Below are positions 25,008 to 34,580 of a stretch of DNA of 64,000 nt, one piece after another. A model generated the notes under the pieces. That model made no database searches. It had not been told where the DNA came from and was given only the letters and a program-made list of their open reading frames with translations. Each line of letters opens with the position of its first letter. Position 1 is the stretch's first letter. The stretch is from Sphingobacterium yanglingense. GTDB lineage: Bacteria > Bacteroidota > Bacteroidia > Sphingobacteriales > Sphingobacteriaceae. The stretch lies in NCBI RefSeq assembly GCF_004363245.1, contig NZ_SNYV01000019.1, positions 213,880-277,879 of the forward strand. Direction: 5' to 3'. The translations under genes were made by a program, and so were the position numbers.

Positions 25008-26150
25008 ATGAACAGAACTTTACTTTTGCTTGCAGCATTATGTGCTTTTGCGGGTCCATCTATTGCTCAGGAAAATTCCGGAATCATGAAGCTTGATGAA
25101 TTTCGGTACCCCAAACAACGCAAGATAATCGATATCCCTAATGTCAATGGATTGCAGGTGTTGAAGTGCGATTTTCACATGCACACGGTGTTTACAGATG
25201 GGCATGTGTGGCCTAATGTACGTGTGCAAGAAGCTTGGAAAGAAGGTTTGGACGCAATCGCATTTACAGAGCATGTCGAGTATACACCACATAAGGATGA
25301 TGTAAAACCTGGAAATCTACGGCCACATGAATTGGCTGAAAAGCTAGCAGCAGAGCAGAATATTTTGTTGGTAAAAGGAACAGAAGTGACGAGAAATACG
25401 CCTCCAGGGCATTTCAATGCCTTATTCATACAGGATGATAAAAACCTGGTCGTACCAAGGGACTCAGACTTGGACGAGCAAGCTATACAGGCTGTAGTGG
25501 ATCAGAAGGCTTTTATCTTCTGGAATCATCCAGGCTGGAAGGCAACACAGATCGAAGGCTCTTACGAATGGATCCCATTTGTAGATAAGATGTACAAAGA
25601 AAAAAATCTGCACGGTATCGAAGTGGTCAATGGTTTTGGCTTCCATAAAAAAGCCTTGGACTGGGCATTGGATAGGAATCTAACCATTATAGGTAATACG
25701 GATATACATAATCTGATCGCACACGAGTATGATATAGAACGGGAGGGTATACACCGTACGATGACATTGGTGTTAGCTAAAGACCGCTCAGCAGAGGCGA
25801 TACGTACTGCGCTCGAAAAGGGGAGTACGGTAGCATGGTCGAGCAATTACCTATTTGGAAAGGAAGAGCATGTGCGCGATTTGTTTCATGCCTGCGTGAA
25901 ATTGACCCCAAGCTTCTATAGTAAGCCTAATGCAAAGAAGGCGGACAGTAAATATTATGAGCTACAGAATAATTCGGATCTCTACTTTGAACTACAACTA
26001 GTAGATGGAAAGGGAACGAAGAATATCGTATTGCAGCCCAAATCGTCACAGATACTGATCGCAGATACAGGTCAGTCAAAGCTATCATATGAGGTGGTAT
26101 CTACTTATGTACGTAGTGATAAACATCTGAAAATAGAACTGAGCCTTTAA
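25008..26150 (+). CDS. exported PHP-domain phosphoesterase (locus 2)
   Basis: A 380-residue protein with a signal peptide cleaved near SIA, leaving Gln as the first mature residue. The PHP fold shows metal-binding motifs KCDFHMHTVFTDG near residue 46, FTEHVEY near 80, GTEVTR near 120, FWNHPGW near 160 and IGNTDIHN near 225. The C-terminal 100 residues are beta-rich. PHP enzymes hydrolyse phosphoesters with two or three metals. Encoded 16 bases before susC, so it probably processes the substrate of that importer in the periplasm, for example a phosphorylated metabolite. Substrate not known. Confidence 0.88.
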   Translation: MNRTLLLLAALCAFAGPSIAQENSGIMKLDEFRYPKQRKIIDIPNVNGLQVLKCDFHMHTVFTDGHVWPNVRVQEAWKEGLDAIAFTEHVEYTPHKDDVKPGNLRPHELAEKLAAEQNILLVKGTEVTRNTPPGHFNALFIQDDKNLVVPRDSDLDEQAIQAVVDQKAFIFWNHPGWKATQIEGSYEWIPFVDKMYKEKNLHGIEVVNGFGFHKKALDWALDRNLTIIGNTDIHNLIAHEYDIEREGIHRTMTLVLAKDRSAEAIRTALEKGSTVAWSSNYLFGKEEHVRDLFHACVKLTPSFYSKPNAKKADSKYYELQNNSDLYFELQLVDGKGTKNIVLQPKSSQILIADTGQSKLSYEVVSTYVRSDKHLKIELSL

Positions 26151-26166
26151 TCTATACCAAATAATC

Positions 26167-29100
26167 ATGAACAAGAGAATTCCGATATTTTTATTGGCTG
26201 GGATTGCTATGTCCCAAAACTTGCAGGCTATTGAGCTGGGATTTTTGTCAGCGGCAGGAATCACCATGGAGGTACAGCAACAAAAGGTAGCTGGACAGGT
26301 GGTGGATGCTAGTGGGCGACCAGTAGCACATGCCAATGTCTCCATAAAGGGAACGTTGTTGAATACCACAACCAATGCAAAAGGGGAGTTTGAATTTGAT
26401 CATTCAAATGGTGCCAAAGTCGTATTGGTAGTGAGCTGTGTTGGTTTTACTACCAAGAGCTTTGAAGTAGATTCGGGAACGGATATACGCATCGTGTTGG
26501 ATAACAAAAATGACCTCGAAGAAGTTGTCGTGGTGGGTTACGGTACGCAGAAAAAAGTGAACCTAACGGGAGCGGTATCGCAGGTAACATCGGAAGTGTT
26601 GGAAAATAGACCGGCACCAAACCTGAGCCGTATGCTACAAGGGACACTGCCCAACCTGAACCTGAAGATGGTAGATGGTAGCCCTACACGTGGTGCGGAA
26701 TTTAATGTGCGGGGTACGACCTCGATAGGAGCCGGAGGTTCGGCATTGGTATTGATCGACGGAGTGGAAGGAGATGCTAATATGATCAACCCGAACGATA
26801 TCGAGTCTGTGACGGTGTTGAAAGATGCATCTTCGGCAGCGATATACGGCTCGAGGGCAGCATTTGGTGTGGTGCTGATTACCACAAAAAATCCAGTAAA
26901 AGGACAGGCAAAGGTGACATTGAACTCTAACTATTCAATGAACCAGCGTACCGTAGAGCCTAAGCTGGTGACGCAAGGCTATGAATGGGCTAAGAATTTT
27001 AACGATGCCTTTAATGCATGGTACGATTATAAGTCTACGCCGATATCGGTGAATAATATCTATCCGTTTTCGCTAGAATACCTTGAGGCACTGAAAAAAT
27101 ATGCCGAAAATCCTACTGGTGAGGAAGCGGTGTTCAATCCAGCAAAAAATAGGTATGAGTATTTCGGAAATACGGATTGGTATAATATGATTTATAAGGA
27201 TATGATGCCCGCTACCGAACAAGCGATGAGTGTGTCGGGAGGTGGAGATAAGGCGTCGTATTATGTCTCGGGAAGATATTATCACCAAGATGGTATTTTT
27301 AAACACAATCCGGATAAATTTAATAAGTATAACCTCCGCGCAAAAGGAGATGTGAAACTAAACGATTGGATTACATTTCAAAATAATACGGAATTGAGTA
27401 CCTATGACTACCATTACCCAATGTTTGCAGATGGCGATGGTAATATATGGCGTCAGTTTGAACATCAAGGATATCCGATGGCGGTGGTATACAATCCTGA
27501 CGGTACCTACACACATACGGCTGTTTATACAGGGGTGGCTTCCTTTATGGAAGGTAATAATGCATCGGATCTGAATAATACGGTGCTGAGGAATACGGCA
27601 GGATTGGTGTTGAAGCCAGTGAAAGGGCTGACACTAAAAGGGGATATGACGTATGGCAGAACCTGGGAGAATGATGTGCGCACCAACAACTACATGGACT
27701 ACAGTAACTCGCCAGGGGTGATCTCGCGATTTGGACGCTCGTTATTGAGAGAGTGGAATGAAAATACCAAATACCTAGCAGGGAATATCACGGCAAACTA
27801 TGTCAACAAATTTGCAGATAAGCACGATGTCAATGTCTTGGTCGGTTATAACGTCGAATCGTCGACTACGAAGCTGTTGCGGGCACAGAGAGATGGTATC
27901 TTGGTGGCGTCTAAGCCTGATTTCAATCTTATGGATGGTTTGAATTATGGTATTACAGGTGGTGGTAATGAATGGGCCTATTTGGGTGTTTTCTATCGCC
28001 TCAATTATGCTTATGACAATCGTTATCTGTTGGAACTCAATGGTCGCTATGATGGGTCTTCCAAATTCCCAGAGCATCAAAGGTATGGGTTCTTCCCTTC
28101 TATATCGGGAGGGTGGATTGCTTCAAATGAAGCCTTTTTTGAGCCTATAAAGCCGATCGTGAGCAATTTTAAAATACGTGCTTCATATGGTTCATTAGGG
28201 AATGGAAATGTTGCACCTTATCGTTACCTCGAGCAAATGGGGGTGAGCAAAACTTCGGTCGTGCTGAATGGTGTGCAGACCAATTATACCAAATTGCCAG
28301 GTGTAATTCCAGATGGACTGACTTGGGAACGATCGACTACAGCTAATTTTGGTGCCGATCTTGGATTTTTTAATAATAGCCTGAATCTAACATTCGACTG
28401 GTACAACCGAATGACCTACGATATGTTTACAGCAGGGCAACCATTGCCTAATGTATTTGGGGCAGCAGTGCCGTTTGGAAACTATGCCGATATGTCTACA
28501 AAAGGATGGGAGCTGACGGCCAATTATAACTCGCAGTTCGAATTGGCAGGAAAACCTTTCAACTGGGGGATTAACGGATCACTATGGGATAGCAGATCGA
28601 CTATTGAGCGTTTTAACAATCCCAACAAGCTATTGTCTACGTATTACGTAGGGCAGCAAGTAGGAGAAATATGGGGATATGAAACGTTGGGATTCTTTAC
28701 ATCGGAAGAAGATGTGAAGAAACATGCTGATCAAAGCTTCCTGAAAAACTCAAATAACAATATTTGGCTGGCAGGAGATCTTAAGTTTGCTGACTTGGAC
28801 CATAATGGTGTTATCAACCAAGGAAATAATACGGTAGATAATCCGGGCGATCGTAGGATAATAGGTAATGATAGCCCAAGATATCAGTATGGCTTTACGC
28901 TGTCGGGGAATTGGAATGGTATCGGTCTGTCGGCTTTCTTCCAGGGGATAGGTAAGCGTGACTGGTATTTTGCATCGGAAGCAGGTTTGTTTTGGGGACC
29001 GTATAACCGACCGTATGGCTATCAACCAACAAAAATGATGGAGGATATATGGACGGAAGAGAATCCTGATGCCTACTTCCCTAGATATAGAGGTTACACT

Positions 29101-29415
29101 GCGTTGGGTACAGATCGCTCGCTAGGTGCACCACAGACAAAGTATCTGCAGGATGTATCTTATCTGCGTCTCAAAACTCTAACGCTAGACTATACCTTGC
29201 CGAAAACATGGGTAAATAAGATGAAAATAAATAACGCTCAGATTTTCTTGACAGCGCAAAATCTATTTACATTCTCTGGATTATTTAAGCATACAGATAA
29301 TTTTGACCCTGAGGTGATGGAAAAACCGGTGGGCGACCTGACTAATGGATCGGGGCAGGGATATGCATACCCTATGTTGAAAACAACAACTATAGGACTG
29401 AATTTGACTTTCTAG
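26167..29415 (+). CDS. SusC/RagA TonB-dependent outer-membrane transporter without STN domain (locus 2)
   Basis: A 1082-residue transporter. It has a signal sequence, a carboxypeptidase-regulatory-like domain (about 40-120, VAGQVVDASGRPVAHANVSIKG), a plug with EEVVVVGYGTQKK and the NVRGTTSIG / DASSAAIYGSRAAFGVVLITT motifs, then the barrel ending in Phe. The absence of an STN domain and of a dedicated sigma/FecR pair says this importer does not signal for its own synthesis. It is cotranscribed with the exported PHP phosphoesterase (16 bases upstream) and a SusD-like protein downstream. Confidence 0.93.
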   Translation: MNKRIPIFLLAGIAMSQNLQAIELGFLSAAGITMEVQQQKVAGQVVDASGRPVAHANVSIKGTLLNTTTNAKGEFEFDHSNGAKVVLVVSCVGFTTKSFEVDSGTDIRIVLDNKNDLEEVVVVGYGTQKKVNLTGAVSQVTSEVLENRPAPNLSRMLQGTLPNLNLKMVDGSPTRGAEFNVRGTTSIGAGGSALVLIDGVEGDANMINPNDIESVTVLKDASSAAIYGSRAAFGVVLITTKNPVKGQAKVTLNSNYSMNQRTVEPKLVTQGYEWAKNFNDAFNAWYDYKSTPISVNNIYPFSLEYLEALKKYAENPTGEEAVFNPAKNRYEYFGNTDWYNMIYKDMMPATEQAMSVSGGGDKASYYVSGRYYHQDGIFKHNPDKFNKYNLRAKGDVKLNDWITFQNNTELSTYDYHYPMFADGDGNIWRQFEHQGYPMAVVYNPDGTYTHTAVYTGVASFMEGNNASDLNNTVLRNTAGLVLKPVKGLTLKGDMTYGRTWENDVRTNNYMDYSNSPGVISRFGRSLLREWNENTKYLAGNITANYVNKFADKHDVNVLVGYNVESSTTKLLRAQRDGILVASKPDFNLMDGLNYGITGGGNEWAYLGVFYRLNYAYDNRYLLELNGRYDGSSKFPEHQRYGFFPSISGGWIASNEAFFEPIKPIVSNFKIRASYGSLGNGNVAPYRYLEQMGVSKTSVVLNGVQTNYTKLPGVIPDGLTWERSTTANFGADLGFFNNSLNLTFDWYNRMTYDMFTAGQPLPNVFGAAVPFGNYADMSTKGWELTANYNSQFELAGKPFNWGINGSLWDSRSTIERFNNPNKLLSTYYVGQQVGEIWGYETLGFFTSEEDVKKHADQSFLKNSNNNIWLAGDLKFADLDHNGVINQGNNTVDNPGDRRIIGNDSPRYQYGFTLSGNWNGIGLSAFFQGIGKRDWYFASEAGLFWGPYNRPYGYQPTKMMEDIWTEENPDAYFPRYRGYTALGTDRSLGAPQTKYLQDVSYLRLKTLTLDYTLPKTWVNKMKINNAQIFLTAQNLFTFSGLFKHTDNFDPEVMEKPVGDLTNGSGQGYAYPMLKTTTIGLNLTF

Positions 29416-29520
29416 GAGTTGACGTGGATATTCTTTGCTGAAAGTGGGGACAAGTCAATGACAATTAAAGAACAAACCGAGCTTACGAGCTCACGAAATA
29501 GTGATTTACATATCAAACGG

Positions 29521-31266
29521 ATGAAGACAAAATATATATTAGGAATGTTGGCAACGGTGTTGCTGATGGGCTCCTGTAAGGATTTTCTGGACAAAGAGCC
29601 TTTTGATAAACTGGTGCCCTCTTCTTATTTCAAAACAGAGGCAGATTTGCAATTGTACACAAATTCTTTCTATCAGGATTTTATTCCTAGCGGTCTGGCA
29701 ATTGTACAGGCTGATGAAATGGGAGATTATACATCCAAAAATAACTCGCCCACTTTTATAGCAGGTAATTTTTCGCCAGTAGATCAGGGAAAATGGGACT
29801 GGACAAAGCTGAGAAATGTCAATTATTTCCTTTCGCGGTATGATAATAAAGAAATCCCGGAGGAGGCAAGAAAACACTATGCAGGTATCGCTCGTTTTTT
29901 TAGAGCTTATTTTTACTTCGATAAAGTAAAAACATATGGAGATGTGCCGTGGTACAACAAGCCGCTGGCTACAGATGATCCAGAGCTGTATAAGAAGCAG
30001 GACCCTAGGGCTATGGTGATGGATTCGGTACTGGCGGATATTGATTTTGCGATAGCGAATATTAGGTCTGCAAAAGACAACTCGTCGAGTATGATAACCA
30101 AATGGGTGGCTTTGGGATTAAAGTCTCGCATATGTCTTTTTGAAGGGACATTTCGGAAATACCATGAGAATTTGGGGCTAAAGTCTACTGCGAATAAGTG
30201 GTTGGAAGAGTCTGCAAAAGCATCGAAAGAGCTAATAGACGGCAAACAGTATGCAATTTATAACACAGGAAAGCCGAATTCAGATTATCGTACGCTCTTT
30301 ATCAGTGAAAATGCAGTGGCCACAGAAGTGCTATGGTCGAATGTGTTTAATAATGCATTGAAGCGTTGGCATGAGATAACCTGGAAATTTAACTCGGCAA
30401 CGTATGGTGCGCGTTGGGGGCTGAACAAACAGTTTGTAAATACATACCTGAATGTAGATGGTAGCCGCTTTACAGATAAGGCAGGATACGATGAACTTGA
30501 GTTTAAAGAAGAAATGAAAGGGAGGGATGCACGTCTAGGGCAATCTGTACGGTCGTTAGGTTATAAGCGCTCGGACGGCTCGGCTGCGCCACCTAATTTT
30601 GGGTATACCTTTACGGGGTACCATATTCATAAATTTAGTCTCGATGATAAACGTTTGGATGGTGTTGCAGAGGGTTTTAATTCGATAACCATGATGCGCT
30701 ATGCAGAGATACTATTGAACTATGCAGAAGCGAAGGCCGAGCTGGGACTGATGAACGATATTATATGGGCAGAAACAATCGGAGAATTGCGCAAACGTGC
30801 AGGGGTAGACCCCAAAGCGCCAACAGGTGTAGATCCCTATATGCAAAAGACTTATTTTCCAGAGGTATCTGACCGATATTTAATGGAGGTAAGAAGGGAG
30901 CGTGGGATAGAGTTGGTGTATGAAGGTCTGCGTTATGATGATTTGTTGCGCTGGAGAAAAGGTAAGTTGTTGGAGATGGATTGGAAAGGGATATATGTAC
31001 CCGGTCTAGGCATAGAAATGGACTTGGACGGTAACAACACACCGGATGTGTGCTTTGTTAAAGCCATTCCAAGTAAAACTACATCAGGAGTGGTCTATTT
31101 CGTAGTGGATGATAAGGCGGCCAAACTATCGGAAGGTACGAAGGGGCATATCTTGTGGCGTATTGACGAGGATAGAAAATTTGAAGATAAAAAGTATTTG
31201 AGACCAATAGCTAATGCAGATATTGTGGATAATAAAAATTTAGAACAAAATCCTGGTTGGAAATAG
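29521..31266 (+). CDS. SusD/RagB-family surface lipoprotein (locus 2)
   Basis: A 581-residue lipoprotein when started at the ATG at 29521, which places the signal peptide and lipobox (LLMGSC, then KDFLDKEP) at the N-terminus. The frame stays open back to 29419, but that adds 34 polar residues in front of the signal and is unlikely. SusD features include RFFRAYFYFDKVKTYGDVPWY near 130-150 and the C-terminal RRERGIELVYEGLRYDDLLRW. It should bind the substrate for the 26167 transporter. The gap between susC and this start is 105 bases. Confidence 0.92.
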   Translation: MKTKYILGMLATVLLMGSCKDFLDKEPFDKLVPSSYFKTEADLQLYTNSFYQDFIPSGLAIVQADEMGDYTSKNNSPTFIAGNFSPVDQGKWDWTKLRNVNYFLSRYDNKEIPEEARKHYAGIARFFRAYFYFDKVKTYGDVPWYNKPLATDDPELYKKQDPRAMVMDSVLADIDFAIANIRSAKDNSSSMITKWVALGLKSRICLFEGTFRKYHENLGLKSTANKWLEESAKASKELIDGKQYAIYNTGKPNSDYRTLFISENAVATEVLWSNVFNNALKRWHEITWKFNSATYGARWGLNKQFVNTYLNVDGSRFTDKAGYDELEFKEEMKGRDARLGQSVRSLGYKRSDGSAAPPNFGYTFTGYHIHKFSLDDKRLDGVAEGFNSITMMRYAEILLNYAEAKAELGLMNDIIWAETIGELRKRAGVDPKAPTGVDPYMQKTYFPEVSDRYLMEVRRERGIELVYEGLRYDDLLRWRKGKLLEMDWKGIYVPGLGIEMDLDGNNTPDVCFVKAIPSKTTSGVVYFVVDDKAAKLSEGTKGHILWRIDEDRKFEDKKYLRPIANADIVDNKNLEQNPGWK

Positions 31267-31343
31267 CACTGTAATGCCTGTCTCGGTTTATATATAGATG
31301 CCGCAGAGGGCTTTTTAAGAGATCTATATAACTTGTATTAAAG

Positions 31344-31380
31344 AGACTCCACCCCTTACTTAGGGAGTGGGGTCTTTTTA
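31344..31380 (+). terminator. terminator after locus 2
   Basis: AGACTCCACCCC pairs with GGGAGTGGGGTCT (one mismatch, wobble) and runs into TTTTTA. It separates locus 2 from the sigma factor of locus 3. Confidence 0.75.
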
Positions 31381-31398
31381 ATTTAAAAGATTTTGACT

Positions 31399-31406
31399 TA
31401 CTTTTG
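31399..31406 (+). promoter_or_regulatory. -7 promoter box for the locus 3 sigma gene
   Basis: TACTTTTG is an exact TAnnTTTG match 24 bases before the ATG at 31431, directly after the upstream terminator. A TTTTT run 18 bases upstream is the only -33-like sequence. It argues against the in-frame TTG at 31404, which lies inside the box. Confidence 0.5.
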
Positions 31407-31430
31407 ATTCCGTCCTTTGGGCAAGTTGCT

Positions 31431-32030
31431 ATGGAATTCAATAAAGACGATAAACAAGATTTCGCTGCCTTCAAATCAGGAGATGACGCAGGGTACATTC
31501 ATCTGTTTCGCCGGTTTTACCATCCCTTGTGTCTTTTTGCATTACAATTTAAAATAAGTAAAGAAGATGCCGAAGAGGTAGTACAGGACATATTACATCA
31601 GCTTTGGTATAAGAAAAATGACTTTGATTCCTTAAATAAACTTGCCTCTTTTCTATATGTAAGTACCCGGAATGCCACTTTGAACCGCTTGGATCGAAAT
31701 AAGCGCCTGCTCAAGAACCAAGAACAGTTTCATGTAGAATCAGCGGCCTCGGATATACTCAATGCAGAGCAATTTCAGAACATGGTGTATGCGGAGACCT
31801 TGAGTCAGCTCCATGAAGCTTTTAAAAAGTTGCCGACTCAGTGTGCCAAGGTTATGACCATGCTCTATCTCGAAGGGCATACGGTAGCTGAAGTTGTTGA
31901 ACAATTACAGATCACAGCCAGTACGGTATATGTACAGAAGAAAAAGGGTATAGACTACCTAAAAGAATATCTAAAACCAGAAGATTATTTCTTGATTACA
32001 CTTCTTTTATCTGGTTTTTTGAAAAATTAA
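31431..32030 (+). CDS. ECF RNA polymerase sigma factor (locus 3)
   Basis: A 199-residue protein when started at the ATG at 31431. Sigma region 2 (FKISKEDAEEVVQDILHQLWY) is near residues 40-60 and region 4 (LEGHTVAEVVEQLQITASTVYVQKKKG) near 155-180. A hydrophobic C-terminus (FLITLLLSGFL) is common in SusCD-linked sigma factors. It is in line with fecR, 110 bases apart, and probably activates the tlpA-susC-susD genes of this locus. Confidence 0.92.
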   Translation: MEFNKDDKQDFAAFKSGDDAGYIHLFRRFYHPLCLFALQFKISKEDAEEVVQDILHQLWYKKNDFDSLNKLASFLYVSTRNATLNRLDRNKRLLKNQEQFHVESAASDILNAEQFQNMVYAETLSQLHEAFKKLPTQCAKVMTMLYLEGHTVAEVVEQLQITASTVYVQKKKGIDYLKEYLKPEDYFLITLLLSGFLKN

Positions 32031-32140
32031 TTAACTGTTTATTAGTGTTTTATTGTTTTTGTTTGAATTGGCGTAAAGATTTCGAATCCCAGTTCTGTTC
32101 TCCTAGTGTATAAGCAAAAACCTTAGTTACCAAAAAAATA

Positions 32141-33286
32141 ATGATTTCAAAAAAGATAGCTGCCCTCATCGCGGGGAAGAAGCTAAATACCTTGTCTATT
32201 GAAGAGGAAGAGTTGCTGTTAGCCTGGAGGAAGGAGGCTGAACAGCATGAAATGGCTTATCAATATGCGATGAATAAGACGGACTGGTATAGGGATCTGC
32301 AGACCTTGGAGACTATCGATGTGAATAAGGCTGTAGATAGTGTGTTGGAACGTATCCTCAGAACTGAATCGAAAAAGATGAAACCTCGGTACTGGTGGAG
32401 GTATGCGGGGGTGGCTGCGGCAGTATTGCTGGTGTTGCTGTCTGTTCTTTGGAAGTATAGGGAAACAGCGGTGGAGATTGTACCAGGAGGCAACAAAGCG
32501 ATACTTAAGTTGGCCGATGGGACCTCTCTTCAGTTGAGTGAGGGACAGCATGAACTGGTTATTTCGGACGAGCTTTTGTATGGAGATGGTTCGGGGGTGG
32601 AAGGTGTGACTAAGGAACAGCGGGCTGATGCGATGATGGAAATAGTGACACCAAAAGGGGGAGAGTACACAGTCATCCTAGCGGATAAGACAAAGATTAT
32701 TTTGAATGCAGCATCGAAGCTACGATTTCCAAAGGTTTTTTCGATGAGAGAACGCTTGGTAGAGCTAGAAGGGGAGGCGTATTTTGAAGTGAACAAGACC
32801 CTGACTCCTGCGCAACAACCACAACCTTTTTTGGTGAAGACAAAGCAGCAGACTGTGCAGGTCTTAGGTACCCAGTTTAACATCTCCGCATATGCAGAGG
32901 ATAAAAGTACCTATACCACATTGGTAGAAGGCAAGGTGGCGGTCTCGGCAGAACATCGTGGGGCGAAGGTACAGCAATTAATCCCTGGACAACAGGCTAT
33001 TAATAACGGAACTGGAGCTATTGAGGTTAAGGCTGTCGATGTATTCAACTATACATCCTGGACCAAAAATCAGTTTGTATTTGCATCAGAGCCCTTGGGA
33101 GCGGCGATGCAGAAACTCGCGCGATGGTATGATATGGAGTACGTTTTCGAGAAGGAATCGTTAAAAAATGAACGAATTGAAGGCATCCTACCAAGATATG
33201 CATCATTGGAAGAGTTGTTGGAGCTGATGAAGGAATCATTAAATCTACGTTTTCGTGTCGTTGGTAAACAGGTGTATATCTATTAG
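32141..33286 (+). CDS. FecR-family anti-sigma factor (locus 3)
   Basis: A 381-residue single-pass protein. The TM helix lies near 90-107 (YAGVAAAVLLVLLSVLW). The periplasmic FecR domain shows TPKGGEYTVILADKTKIILNAASKLRFP near 170-195, and a C-terminal DUF4974-type domain has EPLGAAMQKLARWYDMEYVFE. It should hold the sigma factor at 31431 until the STN-bearing transporter at 34581 signals. In contrast to loci 1 and 4, a thioredoxin-family gene sits between it and susC, and no shared hairpin is present. Confidence 0.93.
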   Translation: MISKKIAALIAGKKLNTLSIEEEELLLAWRKEAEQHEMAYQYAMNKTDWYRDLQTLETIDVNKAVDSVLERILRTESKKMKPRYWWRYAGVAAAVLLVLLSVLWKYRETAVEIVPGGNKAILKLADGTSLQLSEGQHELVISDELLYGDGSGVEGVTKEQRADAMMEIVTPKGGEYTVILADKTKIILNAASKLRFPKVFSMRERLVELEGEAYFEVNKTLTPAQQPQPFLVKTKQQTVQVLGTQFNISAYAEDKSTYTTLVEGKVAVSAEHRGAKVQQLIPGQQAINNGTGAIEVKAVDVFNYTSWTKNQFVFASEPLGAAMQKLARWYDMEYVFEKESLKNERIEGILPRYASLEELLELMKESLNLRFRVVGKQVYIY

Positions 33287-33312
33287 AAAATCAATTCAAT
33301 AAACAGTATAAA

Positions 33313-34455
33313 ATGAGAAAAATTATCGCGCTGATCGTTAGTGTATTATGGCTGAGCTCGGGAGCTTTTGCGCAAAAAATGATGCTAAAGGATTTTAATT
33401 ATTCTGGCTCTGACTGGCAGAAATATGATGGACATAGGTTGACTATAGTTGTGCTGGACACCTCTATAGGAGGTACTGCCCTGTTAGCAGAGCAGATTAT
33501 AGAGGGAGGTAAGTTTACTATTAAAGGGCAGGTATGGGCTCCACAAAATGCCTACTTCGGTTTGTATAATCCAGAAGGTGATTTTGTCTATAAACAGGAA
33601 TTTATTGCTGAACCCGGCGAGCTTCAAATAGATAGGGATGCCGAATCCAATGGCATAAACATTATAGGAGGCAAGTACAATAAGTTGTTTGAAGCCATAA
33701 AGAAGGACCCCGTATACGTGGCAAAGCTGCAAGCATTTGAAAGTTATTCCAGCTCGTTGACCTCAGAAGATTTTCAGGTGGATGCCAACAGAGCAAAATA
33801 TGCTGAATTGCAAAAAGAAGCAGGTCAGATCTTACAAGCTAAATATGACGCTATTCGCGACAATAATCCGGATCCAATAGCACGATTGTTGGCCTTCAAG
33901 ATGGTGAGATCGCTGGATACGAGAGAAAAGGAGCTCGATCTTCTGCAAAAAGAATTGGGCGAGTTACCGGAAATCGTATATCTGAAGTATAGAATACAAG
34001 ATGTTAGGGCGAGAGCTAAGAAACAGGTGGTGATGGGGGTTGATTCGACGATAAATGACTTTAAAGGCAATGACCTGGATGGAAAAGAAATGAACCTGAT
34101 GGGGATTTTAAAAAAGAATAAATATACGCTTGTCGAATTTTGGGCCTCATGGTGCGGACCGTGTAGAGCGGAAATTCCGCATATGAAAAAAGCATACGAA
34201 CGATTCAATGCTAAAGGATTTGAAATTCTCTCATTTACCCTAGATCATGAACGTGAACGTTGGCTGAAGGCTTCCAATGAAGAGCATATTCCGTGGATAA
34301 ATATAGGAGATCTAAAGGCTTTTAAAAGTCCAGTAGTGCAGATGTTTGGCATTAGAGGGATACCAGCCAATTATCTCGTTGATGCAAACGGAAAGATTGT
34401 CGCGGTAAACCTGAGACAAGATGAACTTGATAAAAAACTAGCTGAATTGTTATAG
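33313..34455 (+). CDS. TlpA-family thiol-disulfide oxidoreductase with DUF4369-type N-terminus (locus 3)
   Basis: A 380-residue exported protein; the signal peptide is cleaved near GAFA, leaving Gln first. An N-terminal beta-rich DUF4369-like part (about 20-140) and a helical linker precede a thioredoxin fold with active site WCGPC at about residues 280-284 and cis-Pro motif GIPANYLVD near 350. It acts in the periplasm, either reducing disulfides or relaying electrons. Its position between fecR and susC suggests it handles the imported substrate, for instance cystine-containing peptides, or keeps partner proteins reduced. That role is an inference. Confidence 0.9.
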   Translation: MRKIIALIVSVLWLSSGAFAQKMMLKDFNYSGSDWQKYDGHRLTIVVLDTSIGGTALLAEQIIEGGKFTIKGQVWAPQNAYFGLYNPEGDFVYKQEFIAEPGELQIDRDAESNGINIIGGKYNKLFEAIKKDPVYVAKLQAFESYSSSLTSEDFQVDANRAKYAELQKEAGQILQAKYDAIRDNNPDPIARLLAFKMVRSLDTREKELDLLQKELGELPEIVYLKYRIQDVRARAKKQVVMGVDSTINDFKGNDLDGKEMNLMGILKKNKYTLVEFWASWCGPCRAEIPHMKKAYERFNAKGFEILSFTLDHERERWLKASNEEHIPWINIGDLKAFKSPVVQMFGIRGIPANYLVDANGKIVAVNLRQDELDKKLAELL

Positions 34456-34580
34456 TGCACTAACCTAAAAAGAAAGGAGAAGAATGAATAAAATCTAACA
34501 CATTAAGGCTGGTATAATGAGTGCCTATCCAGAATGAAATTAATCGTAAAATGAATACAATTAATCAATAACCTCTAAAA

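Noticed and set aside
29419..29520. Longer start for the locus 2 SusD
   Set aside because: It would bury the lipoprotein signal behind 34 polar residues.
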